Shown here: positions 1-6,909 of the stretch, in pieces
Position numbering within the stretch: the stretch's first letter is position 1
How the letters are laid out: each line of letters opens with the position of its first letter
NCBI GenBank assembly: GCA_002344975.1
Contig: DDUV01000046.1
Span: 1 to 9,253, forward strand
Direction: 5' to 3'
Length of the DNA: 9,253 nt
DNA from: Saprospiraceae bacterium UBA2329
GTDB taxonomy: Bacteria; Bacteroidota; Bacteroidia; Chitinophagales; Saprospiraceae
The notes under the pieces: generated by a model
The model's input: only the letters and a program-made list of their open reading frames with translations
Databases searched by the model: none
What the model was told of the DNA's origin: nothing
Made by a program: the position numbers and the translations under genes

Positions 1-69
1 GTGAGTATATCACGAACCATTGATGATTGTACGCTGAAGTTTTACACCGTTTACACCCAAATTTGTACC

Positions 70-1092
70 ATGAAATACTTTGTAGCCCTGCTCCTCATCG
101 GAGTGTTTTGCTTTTCATTAGCCTCGTCGCGCTCTGTTACTCCGGCCTCCGCCGATGCCGGCAAAAAGTACGGTCTGAGCTTCGTAGCTCCGCCCGATTC
201 TTTTTCAACAGAGGCGATGGAAGCAGTGCGTCATGCCGGCGCCGGTTGGATAGCCGCTATTCCTTATGCCTTTACCCGCGTGGGCGAGCCAAGGGTTTAT
301 TACAATTCGGGGCGCCAGTGGTGGGGTGAGCGGCCCGAAGGCTGCCGGCATACCATACGCTTGGCGCACGAGGCCGGATTGCGCGTCATGCTCAAACCGC
401 AGGTGTATGTGCCGCGTGGCTGGGTCGGTTCGCTCGATTTCGACACAGAAGAGGCTTGGCAATCTTGGGAAAATGACTACGAAGCCTATATTCTGCCTTT
501 TGCGGAGATGGCGGAGGAACTGAATGTTGCGTTGTTTTGCATCGGTACGGAATTCAAAACGGCCGTACCGAAACGCGAGGCTTTCTGGCGCAGGTTGATC
601 GCCAAGGTGCGCCAACGATACAGCGGCCCGCTCACTTATGCTGCCAACTGGGACGAGTATGCCAAAGTCCCGTTTTGGGACGCCCTTGATTATATAGGCG
701 TAGATGCCTACTTCCCGCTTTCCGAAGCCGCCACGCCATCGGTGAATGAACTGGCCGGGCACTGGCAACCCTGGGTAGAACAACTCAGAGACTTTTCTCA
801 CAAAACACAGTTGCCTATATTATTTACGGAGTATGGCTACCTGAGTGTGGACGGCTGCGCAGGTAAAACCTGGGAGTTGGAAAAAAAGCTGCCCGAACTG
901 GCTCCCAATCAACAGGCGCAGGCCAATGCCATAGAAGCGCTGCTGCTTGTTTTCTCACGGGAAGACTTTTGGGCAGGGGGCTTTTTGTGGAAATGGTATC
1001 CCACTCGCAGAGGTCGTGAAGATCAGTACGGCAAAGACTACACTCCGCAAGGCAAAACAGCGCTTGAAATACTCCGCAGCAGGTACCGGTGA
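70..1092 (+). CDS. Secreted glycoside hydrolase, GH113-like (TIM barrel)
   Basis: Predicted exported 340-aa glycosidase resembling family GH113, whose characterised members are beta-mannanases. The frame is open back to base 1, but the ATG at 70 is preferred because it begins a classical signal peptide: Lys2, a hydrophobic core over residues 3-17, then a small-residue stretch (SLASS) suited to signal peptidase I. No lipobox is present. Visible barrel motifs are GLSFVAPP near the mature N-terminus, QWWGER, MLKPQVYVP, CIGTEFK with Glu161, YIGVDAYFP, and LFTEYGY with Glu254. In retaining clan-A glycosidases, Glu at the ends of strands 4 and 7 act as acid/base and nucleophile; Glu161 and Glu254 fit these roles. 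The terminal FLWKWYP motif suits strand 8. The true substrate is unknown, and the family assignment is by motif recognition. No clear promoter or terminator flanks it. The neighbouring glycogen genes do not prove a role in glycogen metabolism. Confidence 0.8.
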   Translation: MKYFVALLLIGVFCFSLASSRSVTPASADAGKKYGLSFVAPPDSFSTEAMEAVRHAGAGWIAAIPYAFTRVGEPRVYYNSGRQWWGERPEGCRHTIRLAHEAGLRVMLKPQVYVPRGWVGSLDFDTEEAWQSWENDYEAYILPFAEMAEELNVALFCIGTEFKTAVPKREAFWRRLIAKVRQRYSGPLTYAANWDEYAKVPFWDALDYIGVDAYFPLSEAATPSVNELAGHWQPWVEQLRDFSHKTQLPILFTEYGYLSVDGCAGKTWELEKKLPELAPNQQAQANAIEALLLVFSREDFWAGGFLWKWYPTRRGREDQYGKDYTPQGKTALEILRSRYR

Positions 1093-1124
1093 GCTGAGTT
1101 TTTACAGATTTTATTTTCCGTTTA

Positions 1125-1154
1125 TTGGTAATTAAAACAGATGTGTTACATTTG
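1125..1154 (+). promoter_or_regulatory. Bacteroidota-type promoter for the lipoprotein gene
   Basis: The sequence TACATTTG at 1147-1154 matches the Bacteroidota -7 consensus TAnnTTTG at every defined base. ATTG at 1124-1127 gives the -33 TTG, and the 19-base spacer falls in the known range. Transcription should begin near 1158, about 25 bases before the ATG at 1183. This placement excludes the upstream in-frame ATG at 1141, which would lie inside the promoter. The same promoter could also drive glgA and glgC, since no terminator is seen before them. Confidence 0.7.
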
Positions 1155-1182
1155 GAGCCAATCTAAATGCAACCTGAAAGTG

Positions 1183-1518
1183 ATGAAAAAATATGTATGG
1201 ATCGGGATGCTGGCGCTGGTCGCAACAGCCTGTCAACCTGAAGACCCGATTGTAAAAATGGCCGACGATGTATGTGCCTGTCTGATGCCTACGGTAGAAC
1301 AAGGCGACAAGGCTACAGAGGCCATCAAGCGTAACAACGAAGCCGAATTGGCCGCTCTTGAGGCGGAAATGCTGAAAACGCAGGAAGAAACCCAGGCCTG
1401 TTTCCAAAATCTGGAGAAAAAATACGGCAACATGCAGGAGTTTCAGGCACGCGTTACCGAAGCCATGAAAAAACGTTGCCCCAGAGCAGCCAAACTTATT
1501 TCAAATCCAGGCGAATAG
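1183..1518 (+). CDS. Small predicted lipoprotein of unknown function
   Basis: A 111-aa protein whose family I do not recognise. The N-terminus is a clear lipoprotein signal: Lys2-Lys3, a hydrophobic stretch, then the lipobox VATAC with the lipidated Cys at residue 17, leaving a mature protein of about 95 aa. The residue after Cys17 is Gln, so outer-membrane anchoring is plausible but not shown. The mature part is rich in Glu, Lys and Ala and looks mostly alpha-helical (for example EAELAALEAEMLKTQEE). It carries three further cysteines, two of them in a Cys31-Ala-Cys33 pair and a late one in KKRCPR, so a disulfide is possible. The ATG at 1183 is chosen over 1141 because the signal peptide starts there and 1141 precedes the -7 element. 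glgA starts 37 bases downstream, so co-transcription is possible, but no functional link to glycogen synthesis can be claimed. Confidence 0.75.
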   Translation: MKKYVWIGMLALVATACQPEDPIVKMADDVCACLMPTVEQGDKATEAIKRNNEAELAALEAEMLKTQEETQACFQNLEKKYGNMQEFQARVTEAMKKRCPRAAKLISNPGE

Positions 1519-1555
1519 GGCCTTCTGCCTGACACCTCACCATAATCTTCCGAGT

Positions 1556-2995
1556 ATGAAAATACTACACATCAGCGCCGAATGTTATCCTGCCGCCAAA
1601 GCAGGCGGTCTGGGCGACGTGGTGGGCGCATTGCCCAAATACCTTCGCACCGCAGGCGCTTCTGCGGCCGTCATCATTCCCAAATACCGCGTCAAATGGA
1701 TCAACAACCACCAGTTTGAGCCGGTCTATCAGGGTGTGGTGCGCATCCATCACGGGGTGGTGCCGTTTCAGATTCAACGCGAAGTAGGCGATACTCTGGG
1801 TTTTCCGCTTTTTGTGGCCGAGATTCCAGGCAAGTTCGACAGGCCCGGCATCTACAACGATCCCGGCGGCTGGGGCTACGGCGATGAAGTAGAGCGGTAT
1901 CTCTCGTTCCAGCAGGCGGTGTTGCAGTGGGTAGCTCATTCGCCGGGGCGGCCCGATGTGCTGCATTGCCACGACCACCATACCGGTCTCATTCCGTTCA
2001 TGGTCAAGCACTGCCCCGAATACCGCTCGCTCAGCCGTATTCCTACCGTTTTTACCATTCACAACGGCGCCTATCACGGTGCATTCAGTTGGGAGAAATT
2101 TTACCTGCTTCCGCTGTTCGACGCCGATGCCCGCGGTCTTTTAGACTGGGCCAATACCATCAGTCCATTGGCGGCAGCCGTGAAATGTGCCTGGCGCGTC
2201 ACCACTGTTTCGCCCAGTTATCTGGAAGAGTTGCGCTATGATTCCAATGGTATGGAGGCCCTGTTTTGGCACGAACAGCACAAATGCGTGGGTATTCTCA
2301 ACGGCATAGATGCGCAGGTTTGGAACCCGGCCAACGATCCATACATCGCCTCGCAACTCAAAGACGGCAATATAGACGCCTTCAAGGGCGAAAATAAAGC
2401 GGCCCTGCAACAGCATTTCAACTTCGATGCGCAGCCGCCGGTCATCAGTTTTATTGGCCGTTTGGTGATGGAAAAAGGCGCCGACCTGATTCCCGATCTC
2501 ATCCGAAAGGCCATGTACAGTGGCATGAGAGCTTCCTTCCTGATACTCGGCACCGGCGAAGGACGCATCGAACGCGACTTCGACCGGCTTCGCAATGAGT
2601 TCCGGGGCCGCGTGGATGCCCGTTTGGAATACAATGAAGGCGTGGCCCACCAGATGTATGCCGGCTCCGATTTCCTGCTCATGCCCTCGCGGGTAGAGCC
2701 TTGCGGTCTCAACCAAATGTACGCCATGCGATACGGCACCATGCCCATTGTGCGGAAGGTGGGCGGTCTCAAAGATTCGGTACCCGACATCGGCGAACCC
2801 AACGGGCTGGGGCGCGGTATTCAGTTCACGCATTTCGATGTGGACGACGCCTTCAAGGCGCTGTACCGGGGGCTGGAAACGATCTTTTTCCACTTGGAGC
2901 ATTTCAACAAAACGCGGGCGCGCAACATGCAGCTAGACTTCTCGTGGGAACGCGCTGCACACAATTATATAGAGATTTATCGGCAACTGATGTGA
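1556..2995 (+). CDS. glgA: Glycogen synthase (ADP-glucose type, GT5)
   Basis: Transfers glucose from ADP-glucose to the non-reducing end of an alpha-1,4-glucan in the cytoplasm. The 479-aa length is close to the usual ~477 of bacterial GlgA. The N-terminal GT5 domain opens with MKILHISAECYP and the nucleotide-sugar loop Lys15-Ala-Gly-Gly-Leu, followed by GDVVGALP. HCHDHHTGLIP and FTIHNGAYHG are typical of the starch-synthase catalytic domain. The C-terminal Rossmann half starts after GILNGIDAQVWNP and holds GRLVMEKGAD (Lys307) and the SRVEPCGLNQMYAMRYGT signature, where Glu381 is the conserved acidic residue of the ExCGL motif. The start is the ATG right at the conserved N-terminal strand. 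glgC follows after 31 bases with no terminator, so the two are almost certainly one operon supplying and using ADP-glucose. No Shine-Dalgarno sequence is visible, as usual in Bacteroidota. Confidence 0.96.
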   Translation: MKILHISAECYPAAKAGGLGDVVGALPKYLRTAGASAAVIIPKYRVKWINNHQFEPVYQGVVRIHHGVVPFQIQREVGDTLGFPLFVAEIPGKFDRPGIYNDPGGWGYGDEVERYLSFQQAVLQWVAHSPGRPDVLHCHDHHTGLIPFMVKHCPEYRSLSRIPTVFTIHNGAYHGAFSWEKFYLLPLFDADARGLLDWANTISPLAAAVKCAWRVTTVSPSYLEELRYDSNGMEALFWHEQHKCVGILNGIDAQVWNPANDPYIASQLKDGNIDAFKGENKAALQQHFNFDAQPPVISFIGRLVMEKGADLIPDLIRKAMYSGMRASFLILGTGEGRIERDFDRLRNEFRGRVDARLEYNEGVAHQMYAGSDFLLMPSRVEPCGLNQMYAMRYGTMPIVRKVGGLKDSVPDIGEPNGLGRGIQFTHFDVDDAFKALYRGLETIFFHLEHFNKTRARNMQLDFSWERAAHNYIEIYRQLM

Positions 2996-3026
2996 AAAAC
3001 CAACCATCATAAAAACGCACTTCGTC

Positions 3027-4298
3027 ATGATAAAAATGATCAGTCTCATCCTCGGCGGCGGCGCCGGCTCCCGATTGCACCCGCTTACCAGCCAACGTTC
3101 CAAACCGGCCGTACCCATAGGCGGCAAGTACCGGCTCATTGACATTCCCATCTCCAACTGCCTCAATTCCGGCGTGCGGCGCATGTTTGTGGTCACGCAG
3201 TTCAACTCGGCGTCGCTCAACCAGCACATCAAAAATACTTATCATTTCGATGCTTTCAGCAAAGGATTTGTTGACATTCTGGCCGCAGAGCAGACGCCCA
3301 CCAGCAAAGATTGGTTCCAGGGTACTGCCGACGCCGTGCGCCAGTCCATGCACCACTTGGCCAACCATGACCACGACTATGTGCTCATCCTTTCCGGCGA
3401 TCAGCTGTATCAAATGGATCTGGAGGAGTTTGCCAAATACCATGTAAAGTTGGAGGCCGACCTCACCATCGCCACCATTCCGGTGACCGACCGCGACGCT
3501 CCGGGATTCGGCATTATGAAGGTGAACGGCGAGGGCATCATTGAGAGTTTTACTGAAAAACCCAAAGCCGACATACTGCACGAATGGCAGTCGGAAGTAA
3601 CGGATGCCAACCGCAAAGCCGGAAAGCTCTACATTGCCTCCATGGGGATCTACATTTTTAGTAAAAACATTCTCAAGCGCTTGTTTGAAGAAAACCCCGA
3701 TGCCGTTGACTTCGGCAATGAGATCATTCCTTACGCCATCAACAATGGGTTCAAAGTAGCCAGCTATTCCTACGAAGGCTACTGGACCGACATCGGAACC
3801 ATCCGCTCTTTTTTTGAAGCCAATATCGAACTGGCCGACCCGATTCCGCAATTCAACCTGTTTGACAAAAATCAGGTGGTTTACACCCGCCCGCGCCTCT
3901 TGCCGCCGGCCAAGATTTTCGGCACCTGGCTCAATCATTCTGTTTTGGCGGAGGGGTCCATCATTCATGCCAAAAAAATTGAGCGTTCCATCGTGGGTAT
4001 CCGTTCCCGCATCGGCGACAATACCGAGATCGCCAAGTCCATCATCATGGGCAACGATTTTTTTGAAACCATAGAGGAAATGCGTGCCGCCGACGTGCCG
4101 CTGGGAATCGGCCGCGACAGCTATGTGGAGTATGCCATCGTTGACAAAAACGCCCGCATCGGCAACAACGTCTATATTCGGGGCAGCCTTACACTGCCTG
4201 ACTCCGAGACCGATACGCACTGTGTTCGCGACGGCATTATTGTAGTAAAAAAAGGCGCCACGATTGCCAATGGTACGCGCATAGGGCTGGGGGCATAA
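3027..4298 (+). CDS. glgC: Glucose-1-phosphate adenylyltransferase (ADP-glucose pyrophosphorylase)
   Basis: Makes ADP-glucose and pyrophosphate from ATP and glucose-1-phosphate, the committed and usually allosterically controlled step of glycogen synthesis. The 423-aa protein has the nucleotidyltransferase loop at residues 10-20 (GGGAGSRLHPL), then KPAVPIGGKYRLIDIPISNC, the catalytic-region GDQLYQMD, the sugar-phosphate-binding FTEKPKAD, and GYWTDIGTIRSF. The C-terminal part (from about residue 290) is a left-handed beta-helix with hexapeptide character. Several C-terminal segments (YTRPRLLPPAKI, SIIMGNDFFE, AIVDKNARIG, GIIVVKKGATI) resemble cyanobacterial and plant enzymes more than E. coli GlgC. 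Lys374 and Lys409 line up, from memory, with the two lysines that bind the activator 3-phosphoglycerate in cyanobacterial enzymes. An alternative ATG at 3036 would trim three residues. The gene follows glgA by 31 bases; no hairpin terminator is seen directly after it. Confidence 0.96.
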   Translation: MIKMISLILGGGAGSRLHPLTSQRSKPAVPIGGKYRLIDIPISNCLNSGVRRMFVVTQFNSASLNQHIKNTYHFDAFSKGFVDILAAEQTPTSKDWFQGTADAVRQSMHHLANHDHDYVLILSGDQLYQMDLEEFAKYHVKLEADLTIATIPVTDRDAPGFGIMKVNGEGIIESFTEKPKADILHEWQSEVTDANRKAGKLYIASMGIYIFSKNILKRLFEENPDAVDFGNEIIPYAINNGFKVASYSYEGYWTDIGTIRSFFEANIELADPIPQFNLFDKNQVVYTRPRLLPPAKIFGTWLNHSVLAEGSIIHAKKIERSIVGIRSRIGDNTEIAKSIIMGNDFFETIEEMRAADVPLGIGRDSYVEYAIVDKNARIGNNVYIRGSLTLPDSETDTHCVRDGIIVVKKGATIANGTRIGLGA

Positions 4299-4336
4299 CA
4301 TTTATGGTGTCGTACCTATACAGTCGTCTGCTAAAA

Positions 4337-4487
4337 GCTGCGAGCCGCGAGTAGCGAGCCGCGAGTTTGATTTTCCAAGATAAAAAAGCCAATCATTTTC
4401 AATAGTAGATTTTGAAATTTCCCGTATGGAAAATCTAAGTTTTCAACCAGCAACCAGACTCGTGGCTCATAGCTCGTAGCTCGTAGC
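4337..4487. repeat. Facing arrays of 7-bp repeats (imperfect inverted repeat)
   Basis: The glgC-upp gap holds two short tandem arrays pointing at each other. The left array (4340-4367) is four copies of the heptad GCGAGNN: gcgagcc, gcgagta, gcgagcc, gcgagtt. The right array (4458-4489) is made of the complementary heptad type: gctcata, gctcgta, gctcgta, gctct. The 30-base arms 4337-4366 and 4458-4487 match as reverse complements at 22 of 30 positions, with a 91-base AT-rich spacer. Inside the spacer is a nested perfect 9-bp pair, gattttcca (4369-4377) and tggaaaatc (4427-4435). A transcript could fold into a long stem here, which might separate the glgC and upp units, but there is no T-tract. 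I cannot name the repeat family. Confidence 0.7.
4411..4443 (+). promoter_or_regulatory. Possible promoter for upp
   Basis: TTTG at 4411-4414 is followed after 21 bases by TAAGTTTT at 4436-4443, which matches the Bacteroidota -7 element TAnnTTTG except for its final G. Transcription would start near 4447, placing the right heptad array (4458-4489) in the roughly 68-base 5' leader of upp. This is a weak call because short AT-rich matches arise by chance in this spacer. Confidence 0.3.
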
Positions 4488-4514
4488 TCTTGGAGATACA
4501 CTGACCATCTATCT

Positions 4515-5165
4515 ATGATTCACAACCTGAGCGATCAACCTACCATTGCCAATCAGTTTTTGGCCGAACTCCGCGATGTGCGCATCCAGAGCGACCGCAT
4601 GCGTTTCCGGCGCAATCTGGAGCGCATTGGGGAGGTACTGGCTTATGAAATCAGCCGGACGCTGCCCTACGAAACGCGTCAGGTAGAAACTCCGCTGGGT
4701 ATTGCCAATGTGGCCCTGCCGGCTCGGCGTGTAGTGCTGGCTTGCATTTTGAGGGCGGGCCTGCCGCTACATGAAGGCATGTTGCATTACTTCGATCATG
4801 CGGGCAATGCTTTTGTGTCGGCCTATCGTTGCCACCACAAAGACGGCAGTTTTGAGATTAAACTGCAATATGTGACCTGCCCCGATCTGGAAGGCTGTGC
4901 GCTCATTCTCATTGACCCGATGCTGGCCACCGGCGCTTCTATGGTGCTGGCAGCGCAGGAATTGCAACAGTTCGGCACGCCTGCCGAAATTCATTTCGCC
5001 TCTGTGTTGGCCTGCCGCCCTGGCGTGGACTATGTGCGGCGCATGTTTCCCAAAGCGCATATCTGGACGGCAGCCATAGACGAAGAACTGACGGCCAAAT
5101 CGTACATCGTGCCCGGCCTGGGCGATGCCGGCGATCTGGCCTACGGCGCGAAGTTGCAGGAGTGA
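4515..5165 (+). CDS. upp: Uracil phosphoribosyltransferase
   Basis: Pyrimidine-salvage enzyme that joins uracil to PRPP to give UMP in the cytoplasm. The 216-aa length fits the family (E. coli Upp is 208). The PRPP-binding loop is LILIDPMLATGAS, with Asp134 starting the DPMLATGAS signature. The flexible-loop region ACILRAGLPLHEGML contains the RAG motif. The C-terminal uracil-binding segment SYIVPGLGDAGDLAYGAK is highly characteristic of Upp and separates it from other type I phosphoribosyltransferases such as PyrE or Apt. PyrR is excluded by the same C-terminus. The gene stands between the heptad-repeat gap and recN, with 58 bases before the recN start that include a -7 element, so it is probably transcribed as a single-gene unit or reads into recN. 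Confidence 0.96.
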   Translation: MIHNLSDQPTIANQFLAELRDVRIQSDRMRFRRNLERIGEVLAYEISRTLPYETRQVETPLGIANVALPARRVVLACILRAGLPLHEGMLHYFDHAGNAFVSAYRCHHKDGSFEIKLQYVTCPDLEGCALILIDPMLATGASMVLAAQELQQFGTPAEIHFASVLACRPGVDYVRRMFPKAHIWTAAIDEELTAKSYIVPGLGDAGDLAYGAKLQE

Positions 5166-5190
5166 TGCTACAAATAATCGTCACATTGCC

Positions 5191-5198
5191 TATTTTTG
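5191..5198 (+). promoter_or_regulatory. Bacteroidota -7 element upstream of recN
   Basis: TATTTTTG at 5191-5198 matches TAnnTTTG at all defined bases. It lies 26 bases before the recN ATG, so the leader would be about 22 bases, similar to that inferred for the lipoprotein gene. No TTTG or TTG is found at the expected -33 distance, so the promoter may be weak or use another upstream element. Its position supports the ATG at 5224 over any start further upstream within upp. Confidence 0.5.
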
Positions 5199-5223
5199 CC
5201 CCCGCTTTTGCGAACGTACGCCT

Positions 5224-6882
5224 ATGATCAAAAGACTCCTCATTCGGAATTACGCCATCATTGACGAGCTGGAAATGGATTTTTCCACCGGCCTCACCAT
5301 TATTACGGGCGAAACCGGCGCAGGAAAATCCATCCTGTTGGGCGCCCTCGGCTTGGTCATGGGGCAGCGTGCCGACACCAAAGCCCTATACCGGCAAGAC
5401 GAAAAGTGCGTGGTGGAAGCCGTTTTTGATGTGAGCCACTACGACCTTCGGGAGTTTTTTGAAGAAAACGACCTCGACTACGACCCCGAATTGGTCATCC
5501 GCCGCGAAATATCGCCTGCCGGCAAATCCCGCGCTTTTGTCAACGACACCCCCGCTACGCTTGATGTCTTGCAGGGATTCAGCAGCGCCCTCATTGATCT
5601 GCACCAGCAATTCGATACCCGCGACATACACAATGTATCCTTCCAACTGCGCCTGCTCGATGCACTGGCCGAAAACAAGCCTCTGCTGGCCGAGTATCAG
5701 GCCGCCTTCAAAATATGGCAGACCGCCCGTCGCCGCTTGACCGAACTCGAACGCCTCAACGCCGACAGCGCCCGCGAAGCCGAGTTCCTGCGTTTCCACC
5801 TCGAAGAGTTCCACGCTGCCGCCCTCCGCGACGGCGAACAGGAAGAACTCGAACAGGAACTCGCCCTGCTCTCCAATGCCGAAGAAATCAAGCGCACCCT
5901 CACCGCCGCCTGCCATTATTTGCTGGAAAGCGATCAGGCCGTCATCACTCAATTGCGCGAGGTGGGCATTTCGCTCAACACCTTCCGCCGCATCAATCCC
6001 AACATCGGCGCGCTGGCCGAGCGCTACGAAACGGCCACTTCTGAAATTCAGGACATTGCCCGCGAATTGGAGCGCCTGGCCGATGCCACCGAATACGATC
6101 CTGCCCGCCTGACAGAAGTGCAGCAGCGGCTCGATCTCATCTACCGCCTGCAAAACAAGCACCGCGTATCCACCGTGATGGAGCTGCTGACTTTGCAAGA
6201 GGATTGGGAAAGCAAACTGAAAAATCTCTCCGGTTTGGATGATGAAATCGCCGCTTTGCAACAGCAAATCGCAACGCAGCGCGAGCAACTCAGCGCCCAG
6301 GCCCTCCGCCTGCGCGAGCGCCGCCAGTCGGTCATTGCCGGTTTTGAACAGGAAGTCAAGGCCATGCTCGGCCAACTTTCGATGGAACACGCCGTTTTGC
6401 AGGTGCAATGTGCCCCCATGTCCGAGCTGTCGGCTACCGGCATGGACGAGGTCAATTTTCTCTTTGCGGCCAATAAGGGCGGGCGTCTCCAACTCATCAA
6501 AGACGTGGCCTCCGGCGGCGAGCTTTCCCGCCTTACGCTCGTCACCAAATCTTTGGTAGCTGCGGCCATTCCTTTACCCACGCTCATTTTCGACGAGATA
6601 GATTCCGGCGTTTCCGGCGACGTGGCCCTGCGCATGGGCAACATCCTGCGCCGCCTCTCCAACCAGCATCAGGTGGTGGCCATCACCCACGCGCCGCAGG
6701 TAGCCGCCAAAGCCGACGCACATTATTTTGTTTATAAAAAGGACACGCCCGAACGCACCCTTACCAACGTGCGCCTGCTCAACGAAGACGAGCGCGTCCG
6801 CTCTATCGCCGTCATGCTCAGCCAGAATCCGCCCAGCCAGTCGGCACTGCAAAATGCCCGCGAGCTGCTGCTTATTGATTGA
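5224..6882 (+). CDS. recN: DNA repair protein RecN
   Basis: SMC-like ATPase that acts at DNA double-strand breaks together with RecA. The 552-aa length equals the usual size (E. coli RecN is 553). The N-terminal ATPase half has the P-loop GETGAGKS at residues 29-36, the same position as in E. coli. LIDLHQQFDTRDIH follows at the end of the head region, where other RecN proteins have DIHGQHEHQ. The middle is a charged coiled coil (for example EQEELEQELALL and IAALQQQIATQREQL) that is shorter than in true SMC proteins. The C-terminal half has the ABC signature SGGELSR (430-436), Walker B LIFDE (454-458) followed by IDSGVSG, and ITHAPQVAAKAD. The frame extends upstream into upp, but the ATG at 5224 gives the conserved MIKRLLIRNYAIIDELE start and follows a -7 element. 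fabI starts 27 bases downstream. Confidence 0.97.
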   Translation: MIKRLLIRNYAIIDELEMDFSTGLTIITGETGAGKSILLGALGLVMGQRADTKALYRQDEKCVVEAVFDVSHYDLREFFEENDLDYDPELVIRREISPAGKSRAFVNDTPATLDVLQGFSSALIDLHQQFDTRDIHNVSFQLRLLDALAENKPLLAEYQAAFKIWQTARRRLTELERLNADSAREAEFLRFHLEEFHAAALRDGEQEELEQELALLSNAEEIKRTLTAACHYLLESDQAVITQLREVGISLNTFRRINPNIGALAERYETATSEIQDIARELERLADATEYDPARLTEVQQRLDLIYRLQNKHRVSTVMELLTLQEDWESKLKNLSGLDDEIAALQQQIATQREQLSAQALRLRERRQSVIAGFEQEVKAMLGQLSMEHAVLQVQCAPMSELSATGMDEVNFLFAANKGGRLQLIKDVASGGELSRLTLVTKSLVAAAIPLPTLIFDEIDSGVSGDVALRMGNILRRLSNQHQVVAITHAPQVAAKADAHYFVYKKDTPERTLTNVRLLNEDERVRSIAVMLSQNPPSQSALQNARELLLID

Positions 6883-6909
6883 TTTTTCTGCATCAACAAC
6901 CATAACAAC

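Noticed and set aside
58..65. CAAATTTG as a -7 element for the gene at 70.
   Set aside because: It has one mismatch and no -33 partner at a proper distance. It would place the transcription start at or next to the ATG, implying leaderless mRNA, which this single weak match cannot support.
1..69. Extension of the first gene to GTG at base 1, adding 23 residues before the signal peptide.
   Set aside because: The added residues do not resemble a signal peptide, and the ATG at 70 begins a textbook one. The window edge alone keeps the frame open.
1141..1182. Upstream in-frame ATG for the lipoprotein gene.
   Set aside because: It precedes the perfect -7 element at 1147-1154, so it would not be transcribed, and it would bury the lipoprotein signal peptide 14 residues in.
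2904..4301. Long - strand open frame (465 codons) opposite glgC.
   Set aside because: It is a shadow of the glgC codon pattern: glgC is fully conserved on the + strand and the antisense product has no recognisable motif.
5125..5223. Upstream extension of recN overlapping upp.
   Set aside because: The extra 33 residues are the out-of-frame end of upp, and RecN proteins start with the motif encoded from 5224.
5386..6492. Long - strand open frame (368 codons) opposite recN.
   Set aside because: It lies wholly within the well-supported recN gene and its low-complexity product reflects third-position GC bias.
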